From positions 1 through 52,360 of the forward strand of contig DXLY01000005.1 of assembly GCA_019414465.1 (NCBI GenBank): a stretch of DNA of 52,360 nucleotides. The letters are read 5' to 3'. Below the pieces are notes generated by a model. That model saw nothing but the letters and a program-made list of their open reading frames with translations. It ran no database searches and had not been told where the DNA came from. This document shows positions 40,801 to 47,932 of the stretch, in pieces; within the stretch, counting starts at the first letter, position 1; every line of letters starts with the position of its first letter. A program made the translations under genes and the position numbers. This DNA is from Collinsella sp. Its GTDB lineage: Bacteria; Actinomycetota; Coriobacteriia; Coriobacteriales; Coriobacteriaceae.

Positions 40801-41393
40801 ACGTGACCTGCACCTTTGCGCCCGGCACCATGACCTGCATCATGGGGCGCTCGGGCTCGGGCAAGTCGACGCTGCTTAAGCTGCTCATGCGTTTTTGGGA
40901 CCCCGCAGCCGGCACCATCACGGTGAGCGGCGTCGATGCCCGCCACATCAACACGGCGAGCCTGCGCAGCCACGAGGCCTATATGACCCAGGACACACAT
41001 CTGTTCTGCGGCACCGTACGCGAGAATCTGCTGGTCGCGCGCGCCAACGCCACCAATGCCGAGCTGCTCGACGCTTGCCGCTCCGCCTCACTCACCACGC
41101 TCATCGACCGCCTGCCGCAGGGTCTCGACACCCCGGTTGCCGAGCTAGGCGACTCGCTCTCGGGAGGCGAGCGCCAGCGCATCGGCCTTGCGCGTATCTT
41201 CCTCAACGACGCACCCTTCATCTTGCTCGACGAGCCCACCAGCGCACTCGACGCTCTCAACGAGGCAGCCGTAATGCAGGCCGTTGACGAGCTCAAGCGC
41301 CGCGGCAAGACCATCGTGCTCGTAAGCCATCGCGCCAGCACCTGCGCCTTTGCCGATTTCTCGCTTTCGGTCGAGCACGGGAGGCTGAGCTAG
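37827..41393 (+). CDS. CydD-CydC type fused double ABC exporter
   Basis: 1188 residues, two complete half-transporters in one chain. First: six-helix membrane domain (about 15-320), Walker A GESGGGKST near 368, NLSGGQRQR near 470, DEATS near 491. A linker rich in Ala/Asp follows (about 565-620). Second: membrane domain (about 630-900), Walker A GRSGSGKST near 1007, SLSGGERQRIG near 1111, LDEPTSALDA near 1131. CydDC exports thiols and supports cytochrome bd assembly, but no cydAB is in the window. Start follows ATAGGAGG. The next gene starts at once after its stop. Confidence 0.9.
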   Translation: MFEKRLFSLVPQATPYIMASVLFKWIALMANITVMWMLARILGGIVTDGLSAALAVDALAQAALPLAAAIIVRAASIYLAQRAGDKAAFEAVRRVRSLVYDKLTALGPSYTETVPTAEAVQTSVEGATQLQVYFGGYLPQLFFAGLAPITLFVLLVGQAGLPAALLLACVPVIPVSIMMVMRNAKKIGAEYWGSYVDLGGMFLEAVQGLTTLKVYQADRSRHERINAESERFRTATMRLLVMQLRSICVMDLVVYMGAALGIIVATLQLATGKIGFEAAFLIVFLSQEFFLPMRRLGSLFHTAMNGMAASRRMFGILDTPESERGDVELDGRGDIELTDVSYAYGDRTVLDSASATIAHGSLVALVGESGGGKSTLAGIIAGRKGAYRGSVRIGGVELRDATATSLMRAVTLVPTNGYLFAGTLRDNLLLAQPSATDTELLRALDRTRVAAFVQANGGLDMVINEGGTNLSGGQRQRVCMARALLHDSPIYVFDEATSNVDAASEAAIGEVIASLAGEHTVIVVAHRLSTIVDADQILVLERGRIVEHGTHGELLATAGAYARMWNSQEQLSAYAYAEDDAEDAGAVEAVDGSTARADGLNGAGSSSAAAAPDSGRARRSAPSIMWRMMGLVRPLAGWLVLAVALGSIGMLTAAFVPAFGALGLMAALGRYALGLGLIAACAACAACGIARGPLHYGEQLCNHYIAFRLLAHIRDLVFGALRQLAPAKLEGRGKGDLVSLVTSDIELLEVFYAHTISPIAIALVCTVVFEGFLLAVSPELAGIALVAYAVLGVLLPLTSAKACGTTGRQSREGAGKLGAFVLDSLRGASETIQFAGGADRSRALGKLTEQVGAVDARLKRRQAASEAVADALILAANLVMLGRALQLVAAGTIDFAAAFVAVFTFVSSFGSVMAVSRLGASLQETLASGARVLDLLDEQPQCAEVADGQDVEFAGAAAEHVSFSYADGVDAGGADATEQAANDPASSLILDDVTCTFAPGTMTCIMGRSGSGKSTLLKLLMRFWDPAAGTITVSGVDARHINTASLRSHEAYMTQDTHLFCGTVRENLLVARANATNAELLDACRSASLTTLIDRLPQGLDTPVAELGDSLSGGERQRIGLARIFLNDAPFILLDEPTSALDALNEAAVMQAVDELKRRGKTIVLVSHRASTCAFADFSLSVEHGRLS

Positions 41394-41813
41394 ATGGCGC
41401 GCACCGCCGACACACCGGAGCTGGCACGCAAACGTGAGCGCGAGGCCCAAATGGTGTCGCAGATGATTGCGCTGTGGTGCCGCGGGCATCATGGCGGCGG
41501 GCATGCGATCGAGCAGGCTGGCGACGATGAGCCCGCGCGCGTGAAGCTCGGCCTTCGGACCATTACGCTCTGCCCCGAATGCGCCGAGCTGCAGAAATAC
41601 GCCATCGCGCGCATTGAGCACTGCCCGCACATGGGCACCAAGACATTTTGCTCGGCCTGTCCTTCGCATTGTTACCGGCCTGCCATGCGCGAGAAGATAC
41701 GCGAGGTCATGCGCTGGTCGGGACCGCGTATGATCCGCTATCGCCCCATCACCGCCGTGCGGCACGCGATGGTAACGGTGCAGGCCAAACGCGTGGCGGC
41801 ACGAAGCAAGTAG
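41394..41813 (+). CDS. YgbA/nitrous-oxide-stimulated-promoter family protein
   Basis: 139 residues; the ATG directly follows the transporter stop. Cysteine pairs: CPECAE, then HCPHMGTKTFCSACPSHCYRP, a conserved metal- or iron-sulfur-like set; then MRWSGPRMIRYRP. Family members respond to nitric oxide stress. Translational coupling suggests it works with the exporter, for example in redox or nitrosative defence; that is inference. Confidence 0.85.
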   Translation: MARTADTPELARKREREAQMVSQMIALWCRGHHGGGHAIEQAGDDEPARVKLGLRTITLCPECAELQKYAIARIEHCPHMGTKTFCSACPSHCYRPAMREKIREVMRWSGPRMIRYRPITAVRHAMVTVQAKRVAARSK

Positions 41814-41932
41814 TCGCCGGCGCCGGCACGCGCCGCCTGCCCTTTCCAGTCGGTTTCGACTTGCAGCGTTCCCGCCGCGCCGAGGCTGCGCCATTACAAT
41901 GGAACGGATTCGCCAAATGCAAAGGAGCCGCC

Positions 41933-42844
41933 ATGTCCGCTTGCCCGCTGGTCGATTGTCACACCCACACCTCGTTTTCGGATGGCCATGCCTCGTTTGA
42001 GGACAACGTCCGCGCTGCTGCCGCCGCCGGCTGCCGCGTTATGGTCTCGACTGACCACCTCACCCTGCCCGCCAGCATGGACGCCAACTGCGAAGTGCAG
42101 GTTGTCGAGGGCGACCTGACGGCGCATCGCCTGGCGTTTGAGGACGCCCGCAGGCTTGCCGCGCAAATCGCGCCGGAGCTTGAGCTTATCTATGGCTTTG
42201 AATGCGACTGGTACGAAGGTTGCGAGCCTTTGGTTGAGGGCTGGTCCGCGGGTGCCATAGTGCGCTTGGGCAGTGTGCACTGGATTGGCGACCCGGGCGA
42301 TATCATGGCCGGCGCTGCGGGTACGGCGGGAACGGAGGGCGTCGCTCGCCCTGATACGCCCGATTCGCTCTGCGGCTGGATCGACGACGACACCAACCTG
42401 CATGTTTGGGAAAACCTGGGCGTGCGCGGCGTGTGGGAGCGCTACGTCGACGACTGGTGCCGTGCTTGCGAAAGCTCACTCAACTTTGATGTAATGGCCC
42501 ATCCCGACCTGGTCATGCGCTTTTCGAAGGAAGGCTTTGCGCCCGACTTTGACCCCGCGCCGTTTTGGCAGCAGATGGCCGAGTGCGCCCATGACACGGG
42601 CCGGCGCGTTGAGGTCTCGACCGCCGCACCGCGCAAGGGCCTCGATGACTACTATCCCGCGACCGGATTGCTGCGTTGCTTCGCCCACGCCGAGGTGCCA
42701 ATCACCTTTGGCTCGGACGCACACCGCGCCTGTGACATCTGTTGGAATATCCGCGAAGCGCAGGCCCACGCCTACGACTGCGGTTATCGAACCTTCGACA
42801 TCCCCCACCCCACCGGAGAATGGGAGTCCACGCCCCTCGCCTAA
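41933..42844 (+). CDS. PHP-domain histidinol phosphatase
   Basis: 303 residues from the ATG at 41933 (AAAGGAG upstream). VDCHTHTSFSDGHAS gives the first metal ligands; STDHLTL, FECDWYEG, GSVHWIG and SDAHRACD supply the others, as in the HisK/HisJ group. It would remove phosphate from histidinol phosphate, the step between HisC and HisD, which fits its place convergent to the his operon that lacks any other such gene. A Gly/Ala-rich insertion near 125 is extra. Confidence 0.85.
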   Translation: MSACPLVDCHTHTSFSDGHASFEDNVRAAAAAGCRVMVSTDHLTLPASMDANCEVQVVEGDLTAHRLAFEDARRLAAQIAPELELIYGFECDWYEGCEPLVEGWSAGAIVRLGSVHWIGDPGDIMAGAAGTAGTEGVARPDTPDSLCGWIDDDTNLHVWENLGVRGVWERYVDDWCRACESSLNFDVMAHPDLVMRFSKEGFAPDFDPAPFWQQMAECAHDTGRRVEVSTAAPRKGLDDYYPATGLLRCFAHAEVPITFGSDAHRACDICWNIREAQAHAYDCGYRTFDIPHPTGEWESTPLA

Positions 42845-42847
42845 GAT

Positions 42848-42876
42848 TAGTCGTTGGGGACGTTCTTAAACGACTA
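42848..42876. terminator. Bidirectional terminator at hisE end
   Basis: TAGTCGTT (42848-42855) and AACGACTA (42869-42876) form an 8-bp stem. The right arm includes the hisE stop codon, and the left arm follows the PHP gene stop by 3 bp. Ends both convergent transcripts. Confidence 0.6.
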
Positions 42877-43191
42877 GTGGCGGCGGGCATTGAGTTCGCC
42901 GGCCAGTTCGTCGAGGGTGATGCCGTAGCGTTCGAGTGTCACGAGCAAGTGATAGATCAGGTCGCCGGCCTCGTAGCGAATGTGATCGTGGTCGTTATCC
43001 TTGCAAGCCATGATAACCTCGCTCGCCTCCTCGGCAAGCTTCTTGAGCAGCTCGTCCTCGACATCGGTCAGCAGACGGGCGGTATAGCTCTCCTGCGGCG
43101 ACGCATCGCGACGGCCGTGAATCACCTCAGCAAGGCCGGTCAAGGTCTCGCCGATATTTCCCGGCTGCACGTTAGCGGTTCTGACTCCCAT
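42874..43191 (-). CDS. hisE: Phosphoribosyl-ATP pyrophosphohydrolase
   Basis: 105 residues. EEASEVIMACKDND and YEAGDLIYHLLVTLE are the metal-binding helices of HisE. Removes pyrophosphate from phosphoribosyl-ATP, step 2 of histidine synthesis. GAGAGGA precedes the ATG. Separate from hisI, with a small gene between, unlike the HisIE fusions of many bacteria. Last gene of the operon. Confidence 0.93.
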   Translation of the reverse strand: MGVRTANVQPGNIGETLTGLAEVIHGRRDASPQESYTARLLTDVEDELLKKLAEEASEVIMACKDNDHDHIRYEAGDLIYHLLVTLERYGITLDELAGELNARRH

Positions 43192-43206
43192 GGTTATTTC
43201 CTCTCG

Positions 43207-43434
43207 TTACTGCAGCGTAAAGTAGGTACCGGCCTCATCGAACCGAGGCTTTGCACCCTTCTTCCCAAAGAACCCATCGATGACGGCATGGGCCTCATCG
43301 AGCCTTTCTTTCTCGGTCTCGAGCCAAAGCGACTGTGCCCCGCAGGCATCGGTCAGATGCACGCGGCACGGCACGCCCGCACGGAGGAGCTCGGCGTTAC
43401 AATCGGCGACTTCGAACGGCGTCACGACCCTCAT
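43207..43434 (-). CDS. Small conserved-looking protein between hisI and hisE
   Basis: 75 residues; its ATG overlaps the hisI stop (ATGA, 43431-43434), so the two are co-translated. Contains VPCRVHLTDACGAQSLWLE and a FDEAGTYFTL end. Alpha/beta plait-like pattern, similar in style to DUF2007-type domains; it may belong to the small RDAC family known from Coriobacteriia, but I am not sure. A role with HisI or HisE is possible. Confidence 0.75.
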   Translation of the reverse strand: MRVVTPFEVADCNAELLRAGVPCRVHLTDACGAQSLWLETEKERLDEAHAVIDGFFGKKGAKPRFDEAGTYFTLQ

Positions 43435-43772
43435 CGCGCTCCCCCTTCCACGCGCTTAAAGAAGCAGGTACGGTTGCCGGTGTGGCAGGCCGGACCCGGC
43501 GAGTCGACCTTGACCAGCAGCGTATCGCTATCGCAGTCGGCCCAGAGTTCCTTGACCTCCTGCATATTGCCGCTCGTCGCGCCCTTGTTCCAGAGCTCTT
43601 GGCGGCTGCGGCTCCAAAACCACGTGGTGCCGGTCTTGAGCGTCAGCCCCACCGATTCCTCATTCATCCAAGCAACCATAAGCACCTCACCGGTGTCATA
43701 CTGCTGAACCACACAGGGAATCAGCCCGCGGGCGTCGTATTTAAGATCAGCAGCTTCTACTACCTCAGTCAT
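43431..43772 (-). CDS. hisI: Phosphoribosyl-AMP cyclohydrolase
   Basis: 113 residues from the second of two adjacent ATGs (GGGAG 5 bp upstream). WFWSRSRQELWNKG, then DCDSDTLLVKV (Asp metal site) and PACHTGNRTCF (Cys ligands) are diagnostic. Opens the adenine ring of phosphoribosyl-AMP, step 3 of the pathway. Confidence 0.95.
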   Translation of the reverse strand: MTEVVEAADLKYDARGLIPCVVQQYDTGEVLMVAWMNEESVGLTLKTGTTWFWSRSRQELWNKGATSGNMQEVKELWADCDSDTLLVKVDSPGPACHTGNRTCFFKRVEGGAR

Positions 43773-43821
43773 CATTTCTCCCAAGTAATAACAGTAAGCC
43801 CCACAGGTCGGCGAGGGTTGT

Positions 43822-43907
43822 CCAGGTGCCGCAGGTTGCCGCGAAAGAGGAGCGACGCGTACTTTGGTACGCGAGCGACGGTTTGAGCGGCAAGATGCGG
43901 TGCCTGG
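43822..43907. repeat. Large structured inverted repeat between hisF and hisI
   Basis: Arms 43822-43842 and 43887-43907 match at 17 of 21 positions; inside, GCGTAC/GTACGC (43857-43872) makes a second stem. It fills most of the 148-bp gap between hisF and hisI, unusual in an otherwise tight operon. Could be an RNA processing or stability element. Confidence 0.55.
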
Positions 43908-43920
43908 GCAAGCCGCAGCG

Positions 43921-44703
43921 CTAGAAGTCCAACCTGACAGGGATGCCCTGCGAGGCCATGTACTCCTTCACCTGGCGAATGCTGAAGGTTCCAAAGTGAA
44001 AGACGCTGGCCGCCAGTACGGCGTCGGCTTCGCCCTCGATCACGCCCTCGGCAAAATGCTCGAGCGTGCCCACGCCGCCGCTCGCGATGACGGGGATTGG
44101 CACCGCGCGCGCCACGGCGCGGGTGAGCGCCAGGTCAAAGCCAGCCTTGGTGCCGTCGCGATCCATACTGGTCAGCAGAATCTCGCCGGCGCCGCGACGA
44201 GCCGCCTCCTCGGCCCATGCCACTGCATCGATACCCGTGGCGTTGCGGCCTCCTGCGGTAAAAACCTCCCACTTGTCGGCATCCGGCTGCCCAGGCAGGC
44301 CGACGCGCTTGGCATCGATCGCCACGACCACGGCCTGGCTGCCAAACGCCGCGGCAGCTTGGCTGATCAGCGACGGGTCACGCACGGCGGCAGAGTTGAG
44401 CGATACCTTGTCGGCACCGGCCGCCACCATGGTTCGCATGCCCGCCAGGTCGCGGAAACCGCCGCCCACGGTATAGGGAATAGCGAGCTCCTCGGCCGCG
44501 TGCGCCGCCATCTCGATGGTCGTCGCGCGGTTGTCGCTCGTAGCGGTAATGTCCAGGAAGACGACCTCGTCTGCACCCTCGCGGTCGTAGGCACGGGCAA
44601 GCTCCACCGGATCGCCCGCATCGCGCAGGCTCACAAAGTTGACGCCCTTGACCACACGGCCGTCCTTGACGTCTAGACAGGGAATCACGCGCTTGGTAAG
44701 CAT
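43921..44703 (-). CDS. hisF: Imidazole glycerol phosphate synthase, cyclase subunit
   Basis: 260 residues. Beta-alpha barrel with VIPCLDVKDGRVVKGVNF at the start (catalytic Asp11) and EVVFLDITAT, SLNSAAV and IASGGVGTLEHF phosphate-binding loops; a second Asp in TSMDRDGT. Forms the heterodimer with HisH. hisA stop is 3 bp upstream of its start. Confidence 0.97.
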   Translation of the reverse strand: MLTKRVIPCLDVKDGRVVKGVNFVSLRDAGDPVELARAYDREGADEVVFLDITATSDNRATTIEMAAHAAEELAIPYTVGGGFRDLAGMRTMVAAGADKVSLNSAAVRDPSLISQAAAAFGSQAVVVAIDAKRVGLPGQPDADKWEVFTAGGRNATGIDAVAWAEEAARRGAGEILLTSMDRDGTKAGFDLALTRAVARAVPIPVIASGGVGTLEHFAEGVIEGEADAVLAASVFHFGTFSIRQVKEYMASQGIPVRLDF

Positions 44704-44706
44704 GGG

Positions 44707-45450
44707 CTACTCCTCCCCTCGGGCGGCGGCCAACGCCTGTACCAGCGTAAAGTTGCCCTCGTAGAGCGCACGGCCGGTGATGGCACCTTCAATCGCGCCC
44801 TCGCCCACCGCGGCGAGCGCGCGGATGTCGTCGAGCGTCGAGATGCCGCCCGAAGCCACGACAGGAAATCCCGCGACCTCGGCCACATGGCGATACGCCG
44901 CCACATCGATGCCCGTCTGCATGCCATCGCGCGCGATGTCGGTATACACCAGATGCTTAAAGCCCAGCTCGGAAAGCTGCGCCACGGCATCGTCGAGCGC
45001 CACGCCCGCGCCGTCGCGCCAGCCATTCACCTTGACCTGACCGTCGCGCGCGGCAATATCTGCCACCAACAGCTCGCCAAAGCCTTGGGCTGCCACCTCG
45101 GCAAAACCCGGCTCAGTCACCAGCACGGTGCCCAGTGCGATGCGGCGTGCACCGTAGCAGGCCAGCTCGTCGATGCGCGCGAGCGAGCGGACACCGCCGC
45201 CCACGTCCACGGACAGGCCGTCGACGCCGCAGATAGCCTTAATCGCCGCCGAGTTGGCAGCGCACGCGTCCTCGTCCTCGCCAAAGGCAGCGGACAGGTC
45301 GACGACATGCACCCAGTTCGCGCCCTGCTCGGCAAACGAGCGGGCGACGGCGACGGGGTCGTCGGAATATACCTTGCAGCGGCTGCGGTCGCCGCGCTCC
45401 AGGCGCACGACCTTGCCACCGATCAGATCGATTGCGGGAAACAGGATCAT
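44707..45450 (-). CDS. hisA: ProFAR isomerase
   Basis: 247 residues, two-fold beta-alpha barrel. FPAIDLIGGKVVRLERGD start (catalytic Asp8), VHVVDLSAAFG, VDVGGGVRS and VYTDIARDGM (second Asp), VASGGISTLDD. Isomerises ProFAR to PRFAR. Start overlaps the hisH stop by 4 bp. Confidence 0.97.
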   Translation of the reverse strand: MILFPAIDLIGGKVVRLERGDRSRCKVYSDDPVAVARSFAEQGANWVHVVDLSAAFGEDEDACAANSAAIKAICGVDGLSVDVGGGVRSLARIDELACYGARRIALGTVLVTEPGFAEVAAQGFGELLVADIAARDGQVKVNGWRDGAGVALDDAVAQLSELGFKHLVYTDIARDGMQTGIDVAAYRHVAEVAGFPVVASGGISTLDDIRALAAVGEGAIEGAITGRALYEGNFTLVQALAAARGEE

Positions 45451-46148
45451 CGGCCGGCCTCCTCGACGATGTTGACAAAGTTCTTAAGGATGCGCTGTCC
45501 CAGCGCCGAGGATTTCTCGGGATGGAACTGGCAGCCCCACACGTTGCCGTGGCGCACGATGCACGGAAAGCTCCGCGTATAGTGCGTGCGCGCCAGCACA
45601 TCGGCGGCATCGGCATCGCCTGCCACCGCGTAGCTGTGGGTAAAGTACATGTTGGCGCCCTCGGCAAAACCGGCGAGCAGCGGATCGGCCGCACCGGCGG
45701 GCGTCATATGCACCTGGTCCCAGCCCACGTGCGGCACCTTCAGGCGACTCGACTCCAAGCGCGTGCACGAGCCGCGCATAATGCCCAGGCCATCGACCCA
45801 GGGGCCGCCAGCCTGCTCGGGGGTGCCGCCATCCGCGACCACGCCCTCGTCCGCAGGCACGCCCTCGTTGCCGCGCTCAAAAAAGAGCTGAAGACCCAGG
45901 CAGATGCCGAGCAGCGGAGTTCCGGCGGCAACGGCATCGAGCACGGCGGCCTCCTCGCCGCTCTGGCGCATAAAGGCGATCGCGTCGTAGAACGCGCCCA
46001 CGCCCGGGATAACCAGGCCGTCGGCGTTGCGGATCTGTTCCGGATCGTCCGACGTGCAAGCGGCGGCACCGGCGCGCGCAAGCCCGCGCACGACGCTCGA
46101 CAAGTTGCCCTTGCGGTAGTCGACCACCACGATCTTCGGTTCGCCCAC
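45447..46148 (-). CDS. hisH: Imidazole glycerol phosphate synthase, glutaminase subunit
   Basis: 233 residues from a GTG at 46148 (GGAGGAGG upstream); an in-frame ATG further up and a long frame to 46397 are less likely. GAT class I fold: PGVGAF, nucleophile in GICLGLQLFF, and a His-Glu pair in QFHPEKSS. Supplies ammonia to HisF. A Gly-rich insertion (DGGTPEQAGGPW) around 107-118 is longer than usual. Confidence 0.95.
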   Translation of the reverse strand: MGEPKIVVVDYRKGNLSSVVRGLARAGAAACTSDDPEQIRNADGLVIPGVGAFYDAIAFMRQSGEEAAVLDAVAAGTPLLGICLGLQLFFERGNEGVPADEGVVADGGTPEQAGGPWVDGLGIMRGSCTRLESSRLKVPHVGWDQVHMTPAGAADPLLAGFAEGANMYFTHSYAVAGDADAADVLARTHYTRSFPCIVRHGNVWGCQFHPEKSSALGQRILKNFVNIVEEAGR

Positions 46149-46172
46149 GCGACCCCTCCTCCTCATCTTGTC

Positions 46173-46214
46173 AAAAACCACCACAAAGGGGACAGGCGCC
46201 TTCGTGGTGGTTTT
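46173..46214. repeat. CCACCAC hairpin between hisB and hisH
   Basis: AAAACCACCAC (46174-46184) and GTGGTGGTTTT (46204-46214) form a perfect 11-bp stem, followed by Ts on the minus strand. It looks like a terminator or attenuator inside the operon, or a REP-like unit. Confidence 0.65.
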
Positions 46215-46227
46215 ACCCTTGCGGCGG

Positions 46228-46815
46228 TTACAGTGAGCCCTTGGTGCTGGGGATGCCCTGCACGCGGGGATCGAGCTCGCAGGCGCGGCGCATCGTGCGA
46301 CCAACGGCCTTAAAGGCGGCTTCGATAATGTGGTGCGAGTTGCCGCCCGCCAGCTCGCGCACGTGCAGCGTGAGCTTGGCGTCACGCGCGAAGGCATAGA
46401 AGAACTCGACGGCTAGCTCAGTATCGAAGCTGCCCACGCGCTCGGTCGGCACGGGCAGCTCGCAGTAGGCCTGCCCGCGGCCCGAAATATCAACAGCAGC
46501 CATCACAAGCGTCTCGTCCATGGCGATCGCCGCGTCGGCAAAGCGTGTAATGCCCGCCTTGTCGCCCAGAGCCTGGCAAAACGCCTCGCCCAGCACAATA
46601 CCCGTGTCCTCGACGGTGTGGTGCGCATCGACCTCCACGTCGCCCACCGCGTGCACCGTCAGATCGAACAGGCCATGACGGCCAAAGGCGTTGAGCATGT
46701 GGTCGAAAAACGGTACGCCGGTCGAGATATCGCACACACCGGATCCATCCAGGTCGAGCTTGACGACAATGTCGGTCTCGCCCGTCTTGCGGGTTACCTC
46801 GGCATAGCGGTCCAT
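46228..46815 (-). CDS. hisB: Imidazoleglycerol-phosphate dehydratase
   Basis: 195 residues, monofunctional form. GVPFFDHMLNAFGRHGLFDL, DAHHTVEDTGIVLG and NSHHIIEAAFKAVGR carry the manganese-binding histidines. Dehydrates IGP to imidazole acetol phosphate. Starts with no gap after hisC. Confidence 0.97.
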   Translation of the reverse strand: MDRYAEVTRKTGETDIVVKLDLDGSGVCDISTGVPFFDHMLNAFGRHGLFDLTVHAVGDVEVDAHHTVEDTGIVLGEAFCQALGDKAGITRFADAAIAMDETLVMAAVDISGRGQAYCELPVPTERVGSFDTELAVEFFYAFARDAKLTLHVRELAGGNSHHIIEAAFKAVGRTMRRACELDPRVQGIPSTKGSL

Positions 46816-47931
46816 CTACATCTCCTCCTTCACCAGCGCGGCAAACGCGGCCAGCACCTCGTCGTTTTCCTGCGGTGTGCCCACGGTAATGCGCAGGCAG
46901 TCCGCGAGCCCCGGCGCGTAGCTAAAGTCGCGCACCAAAATTGAATACTCGTCGCGCAGACGCTCGCGCACGCGCGTGGCATGCGGCGTGCGCGCGAGCA
47001 CAAAATTCGCCGCGCTCGGCCATACCTCCACGGGCAGGCCCTCGGCAGCCATTGCGCGTAGGGCGCACAGCTCGCGCTCGCGCTCGGATGCGACCTGTGC
47101 CACCACGGGCGCGTACGCATCGCGGGCACGCACGCAGGCAAGCGCCGCCGCCTGGCTCAACACGTTGACCGAATAGATCTGGCGAATCGCCGCGAACACG
47201 TCGATGACCTCGGGCGCCGCGATCACATAGCCCAGGCGCGTGCCGGCGGTGCCGAACGCCTTGGACAGTGTATGCAGAATCGCCAGGTTGGGATGCTCGG
47301 CGATAAGCCCCTGCGCCGTGGTGGCCGCGCCAAACGAATCGTCGGCAAACTCCACGTAGGCCTCGTCGACCATCACCATGCCGGGGCAGGCATCGCACAG
47401 AGCCGCAACAAAGTCGAGCGGCGCCACGTCACCCGTGGGATTATTGGGCGAGGTCACGATCGCCAGATTGCACTCGGGAGCCGCCGCAAGCACCGCCGCC
47501 TGGTCGAGCTCAAAGGTCGCCGGGTCGCGCCACACGTCGCGCACCTCGGTCTGGCACAGCGACGCAAAGAACGCATACTCGCTAAAGCACGGCGGGCAGT
47601 TGAGCAGGGTCCGCCCCGCGCCGCCAAACGCCAGCAAGTAGTTATAGAGCAGCTCGTCACCGCCGTTGCCCACGCAGATATTCTCGCGCGTCACGCCATG
47701 CCAAGCAGCAAGCTCATCGCGCAGGTCGTTGGACATGGGGTCGGGATAACGGTTGAGCGGCGTGGCAGCCAGGGCTGCATCAATCGCCTCGCGCACGCCG
47801 GCCGGCACGGGATAGGTGTTCTCGTTGGCCGAAAGGTTGATGCGCGTGGGCGTAAAGTTGGGATCATAGGGCTCAATGCCGGCCAGGTAGGGCTGGACGA
47901 GCTCCTTCATGCGCGGCGTGAGTTCGGCCAT
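46816..47931 (-). CDS. hisC: Histidinol-phosphate aminotransferase
   Basis: 371 residues from the ATG at 47931, one base after the hisD stop; the longer frame to 48018 lies in hisD. Fold type I PLP enzyme: NGGDELLYNYLLAF, SPNNPTGDV, VDEAYVEF, and the PLP lysine in HTLSKAFGTAGTRLGY. Makes histidinol phosphate with glutamate. Confidence 0.95.
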   Translation of the reverse strand: MAELTPRMKELVQPYLAGIEPYDPNFTPTRINLSANENTYPVPAGVREAIDAALAATPLNRYPDPMSNDLRDELAAWHGVTRENICVGNGGDELLYNYLLAFGGAGRTLLNCPPCFSEYAFFASLCQTEVRDVWRDPATFELDQAAVLAAAPECNLAIVTSPNNPTGDVAPLDFVAALCDACPGMVMVDEAYVEFADDSFGAATTAQGLIAEHPNLAILHTLSKAFGTAGTRLGYVIAAPEVIDVFAAIRQIYSVNVLSQAAALACVRARDAYAPVVAQVASERERELCALRAMAAEGLPVEVWPSAANFVLARTPHATRVRERLRDEYSILVRDFSYAPGLADCLRITVGTPQENDEVLAAFAALVKEEM

Positions 47932-47932
47932 G

